NCBI GenBank assembly: GCA_030620095.1
Contig: JAUTXW010000588.1
Coordinates: forward strand, 486,501-550,500
DNA from: Kuschelorhynchus macadamiae
Taxonomy: Eukaryota > Arthropoda > Insecta > Coleoptera > Curculionidae
DNA length: 64,000 nucleotides
Direction: 5' to 3'
The notes beneath the pieces are model-generated. The model did not search any database and was not told where the DNA came from. It worked only from the letters and a program-made list of their open reading frames with translations. Below are positions 41,136-53,299 of the stretch, piece after piece; the first letter of the stretch is position 1, and each line of letters opens with the position of its first letter. The position numbers and the translations under genes are program-made.

Positions 41136-41572
41136 CTCGTTTTCTGAGGGGTATTTGGTTGGATTGCCTATGCCGCCAAACTTTTTAAATGGTATTAGAC
41201 TAGAGAGACGTCGTCGATGCTATTGGATTTAAGGGCAGCTTAGCGCAGATAGCAAATGAGAGTTGGACAAGGACGTCATAGAAAGGTATTACCATTTTTA
41301 ATTTATCTAAAATTTTCAAAGTTTAACAAATATTATTACTTTTAGTGGGAGTTTATAATTAGTTTGCTGTATTAACTTACGTTTTCATTTATACGTATTC
41401 TCAAAATCCGAAAATAAATCATAACGCCGCAACGGTCTCCACGACTACTTGAGAACATGGCTTAATATAATTTAGAAAAATGTACAGAATGCGCAAGGCA
41501 GTGAATTGGGCAATTTACGCGCTATAGGGGTTCCCGTTCAGCCTGCCTCTCCTTCAAAGGTCTTATTATTTT

Positions 41573-42240
41573 TAAAATAGTGACAAATATGTTCCTATAA
41601 AATAGACAAAAAAAAACAATATTTACGGAGCAGTCTTGTTTAAAATAGTATAAGTTTTGAACACTAAGTAAGCTGTCATGAGAAAAAATAAACTGTAGAT
41701 AATTCTTAAAATTTCAAATATTTTTTTGCGATGAAACAACTGATATAAGCACTAAGAATAAATGGTTTTTTATTGATAAAACCTTTCCTTTATTAAACTG
41801 TGTTTGAACGTTCTCTAGTTAAAATTGTTAAAAGGCGCAATTGGATAAGACTTCAAACAAGCTATATGTGGAAACTAGGATTTTTTTATTGAGTATCATG
41901 TTGGGTGTGATCTAAGATTTAAATACTTAAATTTAAATAGAGTATATTTAATATAAAGGTTTTGTAAACATTTATTTTTAACTTTTTTTTAATTCTTTAA
42001 GATTAATGTGACAAATATTTTTCTATAAAATAACAAAAAAAAAAACAATATTTACGGACTAGGCTGTTTTAAAATAGTATAAATGTTGGACATACACACG
42101 GTCATGAGAATAAATTAATTGTAGATAATTCTTAAAAATTCAAATATTTTTCGTTTCTTTGGGATGAAACAACTGACAGTAAAGAATAAATGTTTTTTTT
42201 ATATACTAGATCCTTTTTTAAAAATATTTTTTGAGCATTC
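41573..42240 (+). repeat. Direct duplication with ~430 bp period
   Basis: 41578-41816 and 42010-42240 share GTGACAAATAT, AACAATATTTACGGA, GTTTAAAATAGTATAA, GTCATGAGAA and TGTAGATAATTCTTAAAA, followed by AAATATTTTT and GATGAAACAACTGA. A spacer of about 190 bp lies between. It may be a partial tandem of a longer unit. No coding seen. Confidence 0.75.
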
Positions 42241-42934
42241 TGGAGCACTGGCATGCCGAGTTTTTTGCCACCCCCCCCCCGCAACACTTCTTGTGGGCCC
42301 CTGCATAATTTCTCAAAAAAAAAACCGGTAAACAACAAATGTCATAAATTTATTAACAAAAACCGCAAAATAAAATCAAAAATAACTTTAATAAAAAAGG
42401 GAACGAACGATATAAATTTTGAGGTATAGGTAATCTAGTATAGGTAATCTAACAAACACAAAACAAAAATTAGCTAAATATTAAAAAATAATAACTATAC
42501 TGCGATTTAAACAAAACTAAAAAATAATAAAAAACAAAGAGTACAATCGTTTTCTTTGGAGGTTGTGTTTTTGTATTGACTAGATAAATACTTATCAACT
42601 AGTTCGTCAATATTTACTTCTCTAGCCCGTTCGTGTTCTATTGAGATAAGAGCTAGAGAACTAAGACGAATGTGAGTCATGGTCGACCTAAGGACATTTT
42701 TAATTCATTTCAACTTTAAAAATTATTTTTCCGATTGAGCTGAAGTTACAGGAAAGACAAAGAATAAGTGGAATGCAGAACAGTCCTGGTATACTGCTTA
42801 ACAATAATTAATTTTTTACGAAATTATAGTTTGCGAATTCACGAGTTGTATTAAGGTTTTTAATATTATACAATAATGATTTTATCTGAATTAGCTCAGT
42901 TGCTAGTTTACAAGTTAAATCATTTGAATATTTC
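42241..42934. other. Stretch with a C homopolymer, no gene
   Basis: A run of about ten C bases lies near 42270, followed by CGCAACACTTCTTGTGGGCC. The rest is AT-rich with two adjacent copies of TAGGTAATCTA at about 42425-42450. No gene recognised. Confidence 0.5.
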
Positions 42935-43260
42935 TTCACTAATAAGTAAGAGGGTAAGGTTGGTTTGGGAGAGGGGAGATTGTGGGATTGAGGGTAACGA
43001 GAAGGCAGATAAGCTTGTTAGACTCGGAGCCGCCAGCACATATGTGGGACCATAACCGGCTTTAGGTATAGGCAGCAGATAAGGACTGCACTCGACGAAT
43101 GGGCGCACCAAGAACTGCGACGTGAGTGGGACCAGTTTGAAGTTGATAGGCAAGCTAAAGATTTCATTGTGAAGTCCGATAAAGGCCGAAAACGCGGGAC
43201 AGGAAGACCCTGAACTCCATCGTACGAGTAGTAATGGGACAATGTCACATTTTCATTTTT
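42935..43260 (+). pseudogene. RNase H fragment of a LINE (I/R1/LOA-like)
   Basis: The frame reads RVRLVWERGDCGIEGNEKAD then KLVRLGAASTYVGP, matching the GHxGIxGNExAD motif of LINE RNase H, but the histidine position is aspartate. After a stop, a second stop and a frame change come ALDEWAHQELRREWDQFEVD and RQAKDFIVKSDKGRKRGTGR. This domain degrades the RNA strand after reverse transcription. The piece is cut off on both sides and sits directly before an unrelated LINE. Confidence 0.72.
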
Positions 43261-43389
43261 CTTTGTTTATATGATCGTTCCGATTGTAAATTACCCGCCT
43301 TTCCATGTGACTCCCTATAAAATATATAGGTTAGATCGTTTAAGGTCTCTGAGGTTTTTGCCATGTACATTTCCAAAATTATAGAAACA

Positions 43390-44661
43390 TAGTTTTGTTA
43401 CCCCAATTTTCAAATCTGGAGATGCTGATGACGTTGGTAATTACAGAGGGGTGCGCATTCAGTCTGCAATCCCTAAACTATTTGACAGTCTAGTTTTTGA
43501 CCAGCTCACCTGGAACTGTAAACGGATGGTTCATGATAGCCAATTTGGTTTTTGCAAGGTTAAATCAACCACTGATAATTTAGCAGTCTACAAAATTGCC
43601 TTGTTAGAGGCTTTGGAGAGGGGTGAACAGGTTGATGCTGTTTACACCGACTTCTCAAAGGCCTTTGACAGGGTAAACTTTAAAATTCTTCTGGCCAAGT
43701 TGAAGGCTATGGGTTTTTCTGAGCACCTAATTGAGTGGCTGGAGAGCTTTCTCACAGGCAGAACTCAGGCCGTGAAGGTAAATAACGATATATCCTCAAC
43801 TACTGAGGTAACGTCAGGGGTTCCCCAAGACTCCCATTGCGCCCCACTCCTGTTTATTCTATTCGTCAATGATACTGCTGAGATTCTACAACAAACGCGG
43901 TGTCTCATGTTTGCGGATGATCTAAAGATATTTAAGGTTAGCAAACAGGAGGGGGACGCATTGGAGTTCCAACATGATCTGAACTCTCTTTCGTGGTGGA
44001 CGCAGGATAACCACTTGAATGGAATGTTGGAAAGTGCTTTCATATAAGTTTTTTTCGTTCCAAACAAAGATTTCCAACAACTTACTCCAAGATCATTAAA
44101 GACTTGGGAGTTGTATTTGACAAAAGGCTAAATTTTAACGAGCATGTATCTGAGGTGAGTGTGAAGAGTATGCGAATGTGAGAAATTGTGATGCATTCTC
44201 GGTTCGGACCACAAAGGTGGTGTATTGCTCCCTCGTTAGATCGTGTATTGAACATGCAACTGTTATTTGGTCGCCTTTTTATCAAAGCCATAAAGACCAG
44301 ATTGAAAAAGTGCAACACCGTTTTCTTAGATTTATGACATTTAGGATGTCGACATACTGAATTCAGTAAACTTAAGTACGCTGAAAGTAGGCGTTGCATG
44401 TTTGATGTGTGCTTTGTATATAAACTTCTGCACGGAATGATTGATTCACCACATTTGTTATGCAAAATAGGACGACATATACCCGGGAGGAGGCTGAGAA
44501 ATAGTGATTTATTTTATGTTCCATTTCACTCAGCTAATTATGGCTTACATTCGCCCATTGGTAGGACTCTAAAGTTGCTTAATTCAATCGGCTCTAGAAT
44601 TGACATATTTAACTGCAGTCTTTCTGACTTCAAGAAAATCATTGTATCCCAGTTATTGTGA
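43390..44661 (+). pseudogene. Jockey/CR1-like LINE reverse transcriptase, broken
   Basis: RT starts at about 43400 with TPIFKSGDADDVGNYRGVRI. The open frame 43451-44047 holds QFGFCKVKSTTDNLAVYKIA, the first catalytic box YTDFSKAFDRVNF, WLESFLTGRTQAV, SGVPQDSHCAPLLFILFVND (glycine of VPQGS changed to D), and CLMFADDLKIFKV with both aspartates. Frameshifts follow; IIKDLGVVFDKRLNFNEHV, VVYCSLVRSCIEHATVIWSP and FYQSHKDQIEKVQHRFLRFM are the thumb-like region, and 44398-44661 is the C-terminus (FDVCFVYKLLHGMIDSPHLL, ending IIVSQLL). The enzyme would copy element RNA at the target site. It is similar in layout to the LINE at 62190-63770. Endonuclease is absent. Confidence 0.88.
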
Positions 44662-44984
44662 TTTGATATTTATTTATATTACTCGCTCTAGGGTCTCTGT
44701 TTTAGATTAATATGTATATACATATTTAAGTTTGTTGATGTACACATATTTATTGTAAACAATTTTTATAAAAGGGGGTTAACCGTAAATTTCGTAAAAT
44801 AAAAAATGTCGATTAATCGATATAGATAAATTTATTTATTTTTGAAATAAATTATTTTAAAAACTTAGGTTTTAACTATACGAAGCTTTATTGTAGAAAT
44901 CAGTTTTAAATAATTGTCTACCTTTTTGCTGCAGTTCTTACTACATGTTTTGATATAAGTATTTTCCTTAGAATTCAAATTTTA

Positions 44985-45070
44985 AAAAATAACTAGTTAG
45001 TTAAGAAGTAACTAGTTACTTTTACATTTTAAGAGTATCAAGTTATTTTCAAGGTAACGTGGTTAAAATA
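44985..45070. repeat. AACTAGTTAC-type module
   Basis: Contains AACTAGTTAG, AAGTAACTAGTTACTTTTAC and further GTTATTTTCAAGG-like units. It is a short version of the region at 49740-49992, which ends in ACTCACAGCTCTG, so it may be the other side of one element interrupted by the TA-associated insertions between them. Confidence 0.5.
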
Positions 45071-45168
45071 TTTAGTTCAATGTCAGTTTACTTTGGAATG
45101 ACTCCCTTACTTCGGAAGCAACTAGTTTTTCGTTCTACCTCTTTTGTAGGAGTAAATGGTTGATTCGG

Positions 45169-45170
<2 letters not shown>

Positions 45171-45259
<89 letters not shown>
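45171..45259. repeat. (TA)n microsatellite, ~89 bp
   Basis: Pure TA dinucleotides directly followed by the repeated unit starting ATACCGATACC. Confidence 0.97.
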
Positions 45260-45262
<3 letters not shown>

Positions 45263-45418
45263 CCGATACCCCCCAAGGAAACTGCCTGATGAGCCTTGCC
45301 GGGGCAGATACCACGGTAACAGATGGCACCTTGGCCCTGGAAACAAACATAGCGTCATGTTTTGGTCGATTCTCGACAAAATGGTGAAGGAGTAATCCTT
45401 ACCGTTACTGGTTTCGTT
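45260..45418 (+). repeat. ~158 bp direct repeat, copy 1
   Basis: From ATACCGATACCCC through GGAAACTGCCTGATGAGCCT, GGGGCAGATACCACGGTAAC and ATGTTTTGGTCGATTCTCGA to TTACTGGTTTCGTTTT. It is almost identical to 45648-45806. The left edge is a TA tract. GC content is higher than around it. Confidence 0.93.
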
Positions 45419-45647
45419 TTGTATAACTTTTTACGACCAAGAACCGCACAGAAATTGAAATTTCTGTTTCTCTTTTATTTTTGCACAGATGTGTCGTCTT
45501 GTGCTCCAAAGTAGGTCGCATCTAAAGCGATTTAGCTGCACCATAGTACCTACAGATGGCGACACTGGTTGCCTATTTCCCTCGTCGACTTTCAAAGTCG
45601 AATGACATGACACCTTGTTTGTTTCAGGGTTTGGGTATTTCGGTTTT

Positions 45648-45806
45648 AATACCGATACCCCCAAGGAAACTGCCTGATGAGCCTTGCCGGGGCAGATACC
45701 ACGGTAGCAGATGGCACCTTGGCCGTGGAAACAAACAGCGTCATGTTTTGGTCGATTCTCGACAAAATGGTGAAGGAGTAATCTTACCGTTACTGGTTTC
45801 GTTTTA
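45648..45806 (+). repeat. ~158 bp direct repeat, copy 2
   Basis: Nearly identical to 45260-45418, with a few single-base differences and small indels. The right edge runs into a TA-rich tract. Between the copies lie 229 bp of unrelated sequence including AATGACATGACACCTTGTTT. Near identity implies a recent duplication, or gene conversion. Confidence 0.93.
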
Positions 45807-46065
<259 letters not shown>

Positions 46066-46430
46066 CAGGGTTATTCACGCAACCCGTTCATTAAAAGTTT
46101 TTGATGATGCCATTTAGATAAAAATTTCAAATTTTGGGATTAAGGTAAGGTCAAGGGGTACTTCTTTTTTGAAATATTTTCAACTTCCTGTCACTTCCGG
46201 TTTAACCGGAAGTTGGTATCAACTTGCTTATTTTAAATGGAACACCCTGTATTTTATGATATTTTTGGATTCTACGGAGAATATTAATGCTATTTTATGT
46301 AGCATGTCCTATACCTAGGTTCAAGCGTCCTTAAGATATTTGACCTTGAACCGAAAATGAGCCTTGGGGGTACCAAATTTTAGAATCTCATATTTTTGTA
46401 AGTTTTGAAGATATAATCTTCACATTTTCA
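46066..46430 (+). repeat. Left long terminal inverted repeat of the 46.1 kb element
   Basis: Runs from CAGGGTTATTC to about TATAATCTTCACATTTT. It includes an internal inverted pair, CCGGTTTAACCGG, and a second terminus-like motif, ACACCCTGTATTTTATG. Pairs with 48013-48375. Confidence 0.88.
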
Positions 46431-46716
46431 AAGCTGCTCCGTTTTTTTAAATGGGACACCCTATAACTTTATGCATTATCAAATGTAGAATTTCTATCTT
46501 TCTATCGAATTGTATTAAGGTTCCCAATACCTATTCGTAACCATTTTCGAAATAATTGGGTTTTATAAAAATATCGTATGTATTTGCTTAAATGTTTACA
46601 TGTTCCAATGGTGAGACATGGAAAAACCATTGAGATCCAATATCCAATATGACAGATGTTTAGTATGCGTTATTTATCGAAAGCTGTCAGTGATAAACTA
46701 AATCTTCTAAATCGAA

Positions 46717-47745
46717 ATGGAAGAATACTCAAACGCTGATATTCTCAATCTATTTTATATTCATGGAGAATGTTATAAAATTTTGGAGAGAACCTATCGA
46801 GTGTTTAATGAACGCCACCCTGATTTGCCGCCAATGAACAAGTCAAAATTCAAGAGGATTGAAACGAACTTTTAGCGTTTTAGCAAGGTTAAAGTTACAA
46901 AAAATGTTCCGAAACCAGTAACAAATGCCGAGGATAACGTAATAAACACATTAGCTTATTTCCACGCAAACCCGCAAAGTTCAATACCGTCTGCACAAAA
47001 CGATTTGGGAATTTCTTCATCTGTCCAAAGAATCTTGAGCGAACATCATATGCACCCTTATTCCTTCCAAAACGTGCAAGCCTTAAGACCTGGTGATGAC
47101 GTCCGAGGAGTAGAATTATGCGAATTCATGTTTTTGAAATTTCAAGAGGACCCTCAATTCCTTTCAAAAATATTTTGGACCGATGAAGCGAAATTTTCTA
47201 CAGAAGGAATAACAAATAGAAGAAACGAACATTTCTGGGCAGCAGAAAATCCGCACGCTTTACGCGAAACGCGTCCTCAAGAGAGGTTTAGCTTCAATGT
47301 TTTCGGTATAGTATTAAATGATCAGGTACTGTATTTATGAAGACAATTTAAACAGTGATAAGTATTTGGAAATTCTACGAGGGACGGTTTCTGACTTTAT
47401 AGAAGAAATTCCTATTGGTGGGCTGCAAAATTATTAGTATCAATTAGATGGGGCACCAGCACATAATTCCGCTGCATTTATCTCCAATTATCTCAAATTT
47501 TTGAAGATCGCTGGATTTGTCCCAATGGCCCTTGGAGATGGCCCCTGCGATCGCCTGATTTAACACCCCTAGACTTTTATTTATGGGGATGTATAAAAGG
47601 TAAAGTCTATGCTTCCCCAGTAAATAACCAACAAGATTTACTGGACAGGATACGAACAGCTTTTGCCGAATTAGAAAACGTTATATTTGTTATAATTCAA
47701 TTTTATTATTGTATTTATTTATTGTTGATTGTTAGATTACTATAA
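46717..47745 (+). pseudogene. Mariner/Tc1-superfamily transposase of the long-TIR element, broken
   Basis: Starts MEEYSNADILNLFYIHGECY and LERTYRVFNERHPDLPPMNK, an N-terminal helix-turn-helix of the DUF4817-like kind. A TAG (46873-46875) interrupts after KRIETNF. The frame continues as INTLAYFHANPQSSIPSAQN, RILSEHHMHPYSFQNVQALR, the first catalytic aspartate in FWTDEAKFSTEG, NEHFWAAENPHA and RFSFNVFGIVLNDQ. There is a stop at about 47338. After frameshifts come the second aspartate in QLDGAPAHNSAAFISNYL (47447) and the third in RSPDLTPLDFYLWGCIKGKV (47557). All three acids survive. D2 to D3 is about 36 residues, uncertain by a frameshift. Transposase would cut at the TIR ends; this copy cannot be made. 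Confidence 0.87.
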
Positions 47746-47819
47746 TTTTTAAGGTCACTAAAACAAGTTTAGAACAGTCTCGAACTTAGTAGATATGGTT
47801 AAAAATAATGTAAACAATT

Positions 47820-47965
47820 TATTACATCTTTTATAACTTTAACTTTTCCGAAACGAAAAACTTTCGTTTCAATCCTCTTCAATTTTCTCTTGTTCATTGG
47901 CGATAAATGAGGATGTTTTTCATTAAAAACATGGCACGTTCTCTCCAATGTATAAAAATAGACAA
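47820..47965 (-). pseudogene. Inverted second copy of the transposase N-terminal region
   Basis: Read on the minus strand it matches 46745-46920 of the same element: LERTCHVFNEKHPHLSPMNK then RKLKRIETKVFRFGKVKVIK, against LERTYRVFNERHPDLPPMNK and KFKRIETNF-stop-RFSKVKVTK. Protein-level similarity is clear, with the piece lying just inside the right terminal repeat. The inverted-repeat arm therefore extends into coding sequence, with a gap of about 270 bp relative to the left side. This copy lacks the stop seen in the plus-strand copy. Confidence 0.8.
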
Positions 47966-48012
47966 ATTCAATAAAAAAAATAGAAACCTAAGATTATTTA
48001 CCGATTGTCTGC

Positions 48013-48473
<461 letters not shown>

Positions 48474-49503
48474 CAGGGTGTCCCAAAAGGTACTGATTTG
48501 ATTAAAATATCGCGATTTAACTATACTTGCCTTAGTCCAAAAGTTAATATTACGAAAGATACAGGGTAATTAAGTTAAAATTTTATTTTCGATTTTTTAA
48601 AATAATATTCCTGGTTTTTGAGATATCAAAGTGACAATTGGCGATAACGGATTATTTATAGCCAGTAACAATAATACGCCTTCAATTTTGATGTAACTTG
48701 TAGAGGGCGCTACGAGCGCTACTTTTCGCTCTTAAAAATGTAACTTTTTTAGATACAAAATTATGGAACGTTGTATAGAAAAAATGGGTTCTATTGCCTT
48801 TTCTCCCAAAAAAATCTATACTTTATAAATGTATCTAAAGTTCACCATTTTCGAGATATTTGCTGTTTTATTACTTAATGATGCAGCCGTATTCATCATT
48901 TAGCATACTACAAGTTTTATCATTTTTATAAATTTTAATAAATCGTTCAGAAATAAAGCTAATATATTTCTTTGCAACAGATGCATTAATTCCAATTGAT
49001 TCTTGTTTGATAAAAGCTTACTTTATAAAAATGATAAAACTCGAATATCCTAAATGATGAGTACACGGGGCTATTTCAAGTAATAAAACACTAAATATCT
49101 CGAAAACGGTAAAATTTAGAGAGATTTATAAGGTATAGGTTTTTTGTGAAGAAAAGATAATAGAAAATATTTTTTCTATACAAAAATTCCTAATTTTGTA
49201 TTCAAAAAAGTTAGAACATTTTTAAATACAGCAAGTAACGCGCGCTCCTAGCGCCCTCTACAAGTTACATCAAAATTGAAGGCGTATTATTATTATTACT
49301 GACTATAAAAAATCCGTTATCACCAATTTTCACTTTAATATCTCAAAAACCAGGGATATTATTTTAAAAATTCGAAAATAAAATTTTAACTTAATCACCC
49401 TGTATCTTTCTTAATATTAACTTTTGGACTAAGGCTAAATCGCGATATTTTAATCAAATCTATGTATTCCTAAATTATTAGGAGGACCTTTTGGGACACC
49501 CTG
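48474..49503. mobile_element. ~1.03 kb foldback element with CAGGGTGTCCC ends
   Basis: The left end CAGGGTGTCCCAAAAGGT is mirrored by ACCTTTTGGGACACCCTG on the right, flanked by TA on each side. Arms pair over most of the length: GATTTGATTAAAATATCGCG against CGCGATATTTTAATCAAATC, AATTGAAGGCGTATTATT with its mirror near 48670, and CTTGTAGAGGGCGCTACGAG against TAGCGCCCTCTACAAG. The centre is near 48990. No coding sequence. It is non-autonomous and probably mobilised by a Tc1/mariner-type transposase. Confidence 0.88.
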
Positions 49504-49739
49504 TATAGCTCGTCCCAGATAAGAAGACACACTCCAGAATGATTACGAACCATAAGAGATACATAAAGCAGAATATACGAAAAATTTACGCATATTTGGG
49601 TTCAATGAGATATCGTTAAATGAATGTTTATATTAATTGGAAAAAGTTCAGTGTTAACTGAAAAAATCTGGAGTTTTCAATTTTTCTATTTATTTTTTTG
49701 TAACCATTTTTTTCTCGGATACGTGTAATATAACCTGTT

Positions 49740-49992
49740 ATTAATAATAGCTTCTTTGAAATTAACTAGTTACTTTAAGTATCTAGTTACTTTTAAAAGT
49801 AACTTGCTACTTTTAAAGTAACTAGTTAAAAGTTACTCTCAAAAGCAAAAGTTACAAGTTAGTTTACAAAAGAATTTATATTATAGTTACTTTTTTCCCA
49901 ATTTTAAAAGTAACTTAGTTACAAGGTAACTAGTTACTTTTAGTAACTAGATACTAAAAAGTATCTTTTTCATCAAGTTACTCACAGCTCTG
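49740..49992. repeat. AACTAGTTAC-rich end of a hAT-like non-autonomous element
   Basis: Dense palindromic units such as AACTAGTTACTTT, AAAAGTAACTTGCTACTTTT and GTAACTAGTTACTTTTAG. The right end, on the minus strand, starts CAGAGCTGTGAGTAACTTG, similar to known animal hAT MITE ends of the type CAGxGCTGTxAGTAAC. A shorter relative is at 44985. Confidence 0.55.
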
Positions 49993-50534
49993 ATATCTTG
50001 AAGACAATTTTTTAAGAAAATATTGATTTGAAGTTTCTTGGGTAGCTATGTCTCGGAAATGGTTTGAGATAAATTTCTGAAATTTGATACGTTTTTAGAT
50101 CGACATTTAGGGCTATCGTGCGATATCAAACAAATTTTTGGTTTTCCGCTTATTAATGAAAAACAAAATCGAATTTGTCGTTTGATACACATATTGTCGA
50201 ATAATTTGAAATTCTTAGAAAACCTTCATTTCTACGATCTTTCACCATTCTTAAAAAATGATAGGGATCGAAGTTGGGGAAGTATTTTTTTCTTATTTTT
50301 AAAACTTTTTTAGGTCAAAAACAAAGCTTAATTGAACGTCCTTTGGTGCCCAATCGGTTCAAGTTTTCGACAAAAACAAATGTTTCTGATAGAGCATAGA
50401 TACCAGAAAAAATCTTGTAAGGTTTTGTTCTTGAGTGTGCATAAGGAAATTACGTTTATCGCAGTGTTTAAAAAAAACCTTTTAAATTTTTTTTGGCGTT
50501 CACCAAAAATTAGTTCGTTAAAAAATAAATTAAC
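49993..50534. other. AT-rich stretch without recognised gene
   Basis: No element or protein family recognised. Confidence 0.5.
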
Positions 50535-50805
50535 GTAAAAATATTTTTAAAAACAAGCTTTTATTTATAAATTATTGAACCAAAAAGTAAAAAATAGTAC
50601 AACTTACATAAACACAGATATTTTAAAAATTTGAATATTTTCTTAAAAGCTCGAGACTTTATTTAAAGTGTGATGAAGGCTCACGCCTCAAGCTTTTAAG
50701 AAAATATTCACATTTTTTCTGTGCATATGTAAGTCTTATTTTTTACTTTTAGTTCAATAGTTTAAAAATAAAAGCATGTTTTTAAAAAGATTTTTTTACG
50801 TTTAT
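50535..50805. repeat. Small palindrome, ~270 bp
   Basis: Left TTTTTAAAAACAAGCTTTTA, ATTATTGAACCAAAAAGTAA and GAATATTTTCTTAAAAGCT are mirrored by AGCTTTTAAGAAAATATTC, TTACTTTTAGTTCAATAGTT and TAAAAGCATGTTTTTAAAAA on the right. The loop, about 35 bp, is GC-richer (AGGCTCACGCCTC). No coding seen. A foldback MITE or a hairpin RNA locus would both fit. Confidence 0.75.
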
Positions 50806-52829
50806 TTTATTTTGTATTTTTAGCATTATTTTTACGCTTTCTGTATAAAATATTCACAATTTTTGTGCTCCGTGGTGAAGAAATTGATTTAATTTTGGCA
50901 GAAAAAAACTTTTCCCATTTGAGTAAGGATTTGCTTAAAAACATTGGCTAGCGTTTCCTGTTAATGGCAAATGTCAAAATTTGTTTGAAATACGTGCTAC
51001 TTGATTAGCGTATTAGGAGCAGTAAAATCCATGATTTATATTTATAAACAAGGAATATGTAGACCCCTCAGGGTGAGAGGAGTTAGTTACTATAGACACT
51101 TTACATATCTTTATATATACATAATTTGAAAACCACATCTACTTTTGACTCCATTACTTTGGCCTGTAAACTAACCACCGACAGCTTACTACGTACCTTT
51201 TTATATCCGATTTTTATTATCGAAAAGCGTAAAACAGTTCGTGTCTGGTAATAATTAAGTTTTATTTATTTTTATATTTACTGAAATGTATAAGTTTCTT
51301 CTGCCGAGAATAATAGTACCAATTCATAAGGAAATATTTACGAAGATTACAAACTATATTTAAGCAGTAAAAAATGTATTGTAAACAAAAATGCACATTA
51401 CATATAAAACAATTAATATAAGCAAATTATCACAAAAACTAAAATTAAATGACCAGTTTTATTTCAAGATTATTTCTTTATAACATTTTTGATACATCTA
51501 AAAATGGCATATCTTTTAAAAAACATTACATATTTCATTCAATTAGCATAATAAAAAATGAAAAATACATCCTGAAATACACAATAAAACAAAACTAATC
51601 TAGTATAATTATCTCCATACAATGCTGCTTAACACAAAAAGTATTAATAATTTTAATTAAAACTCCCAGTGGCTATTATATCTAATAAAATGTATATAAT
51701 ATACAAACTATGAAATAGAAGTGTTCCTTCCAAAAAAATAGTAAAATATAATTGTATGTATAAATGACATGTCATATTGAATAATCAAATTAGTTTCCAA
51801 AAATGCACCAATCTGCACCATTATTATCTTAGTACAATAATTATGAAAAAGTAAAATATGGGTAAAAAACAATTTTCTAAATTAAAACTGCTTTAAATAC
51901 AAATGTCTACAACGCAAAAAAACTAAAATATTTTCTTATATTAAAATGCTGTGTGATATAAAAGCACACATTAAAAAATTTAAACATTTATAAGTAACAA
52001 CTACTTGTGTCCTTGAAAAAGTTCGCTTGATATGGGGTCCTTTAGTTTATAACTGTGTTAAAATTTAGCATAGGTAATAACTTTTGCTTTATTAAATATG
52101 TATGAAATGGCATATTTCAAATACTCACGTGATATATACTAAAATTTACATTTCTTTACAAAAATCACAGGAAAGGGCTTATTTGCTAAACCGTTCGATT
52201 AGAAATTCCAATACTTAATTTTTATAATTGTTCAAACGCACTTAAATAGTTTACTTACACATCAGTTCATTATTATTTTTTTGTATTAGGTTATCGATTT
52301 TTTATCAAAAATATGTAATTTAATTAACCTAAATATCTAAAGTTCTTAAAAACAGGCTAACGTTGCATCAACCTGAACATACTTCTTCTAAAAACTGGTT
52401 TTAATTTTTCTCGTAAAAATGCAATATTTAGGTGAAAGAAATTATTATTGTTACGAGGTAACTCAAAAAGTTTCTTAAAGTATATTTTTTTATTAAAACA
52501 CAAAAGTTATAAACATTAATAACTGGATTTTTTGACCAAAATTCGGCACACATGCGTAAAACTGAAAATTAATCAAATTTTTGTTAATAAAAAATTTTCG
52601 TATTTTAGAAAATAAGACTATTGTTGCGATTTTTATAAAGAAAATTTGACAGGTAACATTTGTCAAATTACTCTTCCCGAATAAGCAATTTTTCACACTT
52701 AATGAAGTAAAACTTATTTTGTATGCTAAATTTTGACAGTCACTTAAACTTTGCATGCAAACTTTTTTAAACACACTGCATAAAATATTTCCAATATAGA
52801 ACAGAAGCCGTCACGGCTTTGGTCAATTA
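50806..52829. other. 2 kb AT-rich stretch without recognised gene
   Basis: Very AT-rich; no open frame with recognisable content. Possibly intron or long 3' UTR; there is nothing to choose between these. Confidence 0.5.
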
Positions 52830-53010
52830 AAAATGTGTGTTTTAGAATTAGGAATCCCCATGCACGTCAACTCACCAACCAGAATTACTAAGACAAGTGC
52901 CAGTACTATAGATTACGTTGTGTCTTCTTTCGATCCTAGCTCCGTCGAATGTAATGTCTTAAGTCCGCAATTTTCACAAAATTTTCAATTACATCCAAAG
53001 CCAAAAATTC
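52830..53010 (+). pseudogene. Endonuclease C-terminal fragment of a LINE
   Basis: The frame reads LELGIPMHVNSPTRITKTSA, then STIDYVVSSFDPSSVECNVL and SPQFSQNF. The PTRIT...STIDYV motif is the end of the APE-like endonuclease in jockey/CR1-type LINEs, where the strand DHxxV usually follows; here SQNF stands in place of SDHxx. The open frame continues to 53138 without further recognisable motifs. No RT follows. Confidence 0.6.
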
Positions 53011-53299
53011 CTCTAGACAAGTATCGTATCAAAATGGAATCACTTGCCAACGTTTTACCTTCAATTGATCTGTGCATCTTCAAGCATCTTATGCCCCCGC
53101 AGCAAAGCGTTCCCTATGCTAAGCCTAACGAAGGTTAGAATAACATATGCCCGCATATGCGCCCGATTTAGCAGTTTATTATGTTAATTAATGTCTATAA
53201 CCTTAGAGTTATAACTGATACTAAACCTATTGAACACAGCCTGAAAAGCAATATGACAGGCTATTTCCAAATTCTAAAAACTTTTTAGTACTTTATTTG

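Noticed and set aside
42265..42282. Poly-C run as a special structure
   Set aside because: A short homopolymer that is often uncertain in sequencing; nothing else supports a function.
44082..44465. 127-codon minus-strand frame as a gene
   Set aside because: Antisense to the LINE RT thumb region at 43390-44661.
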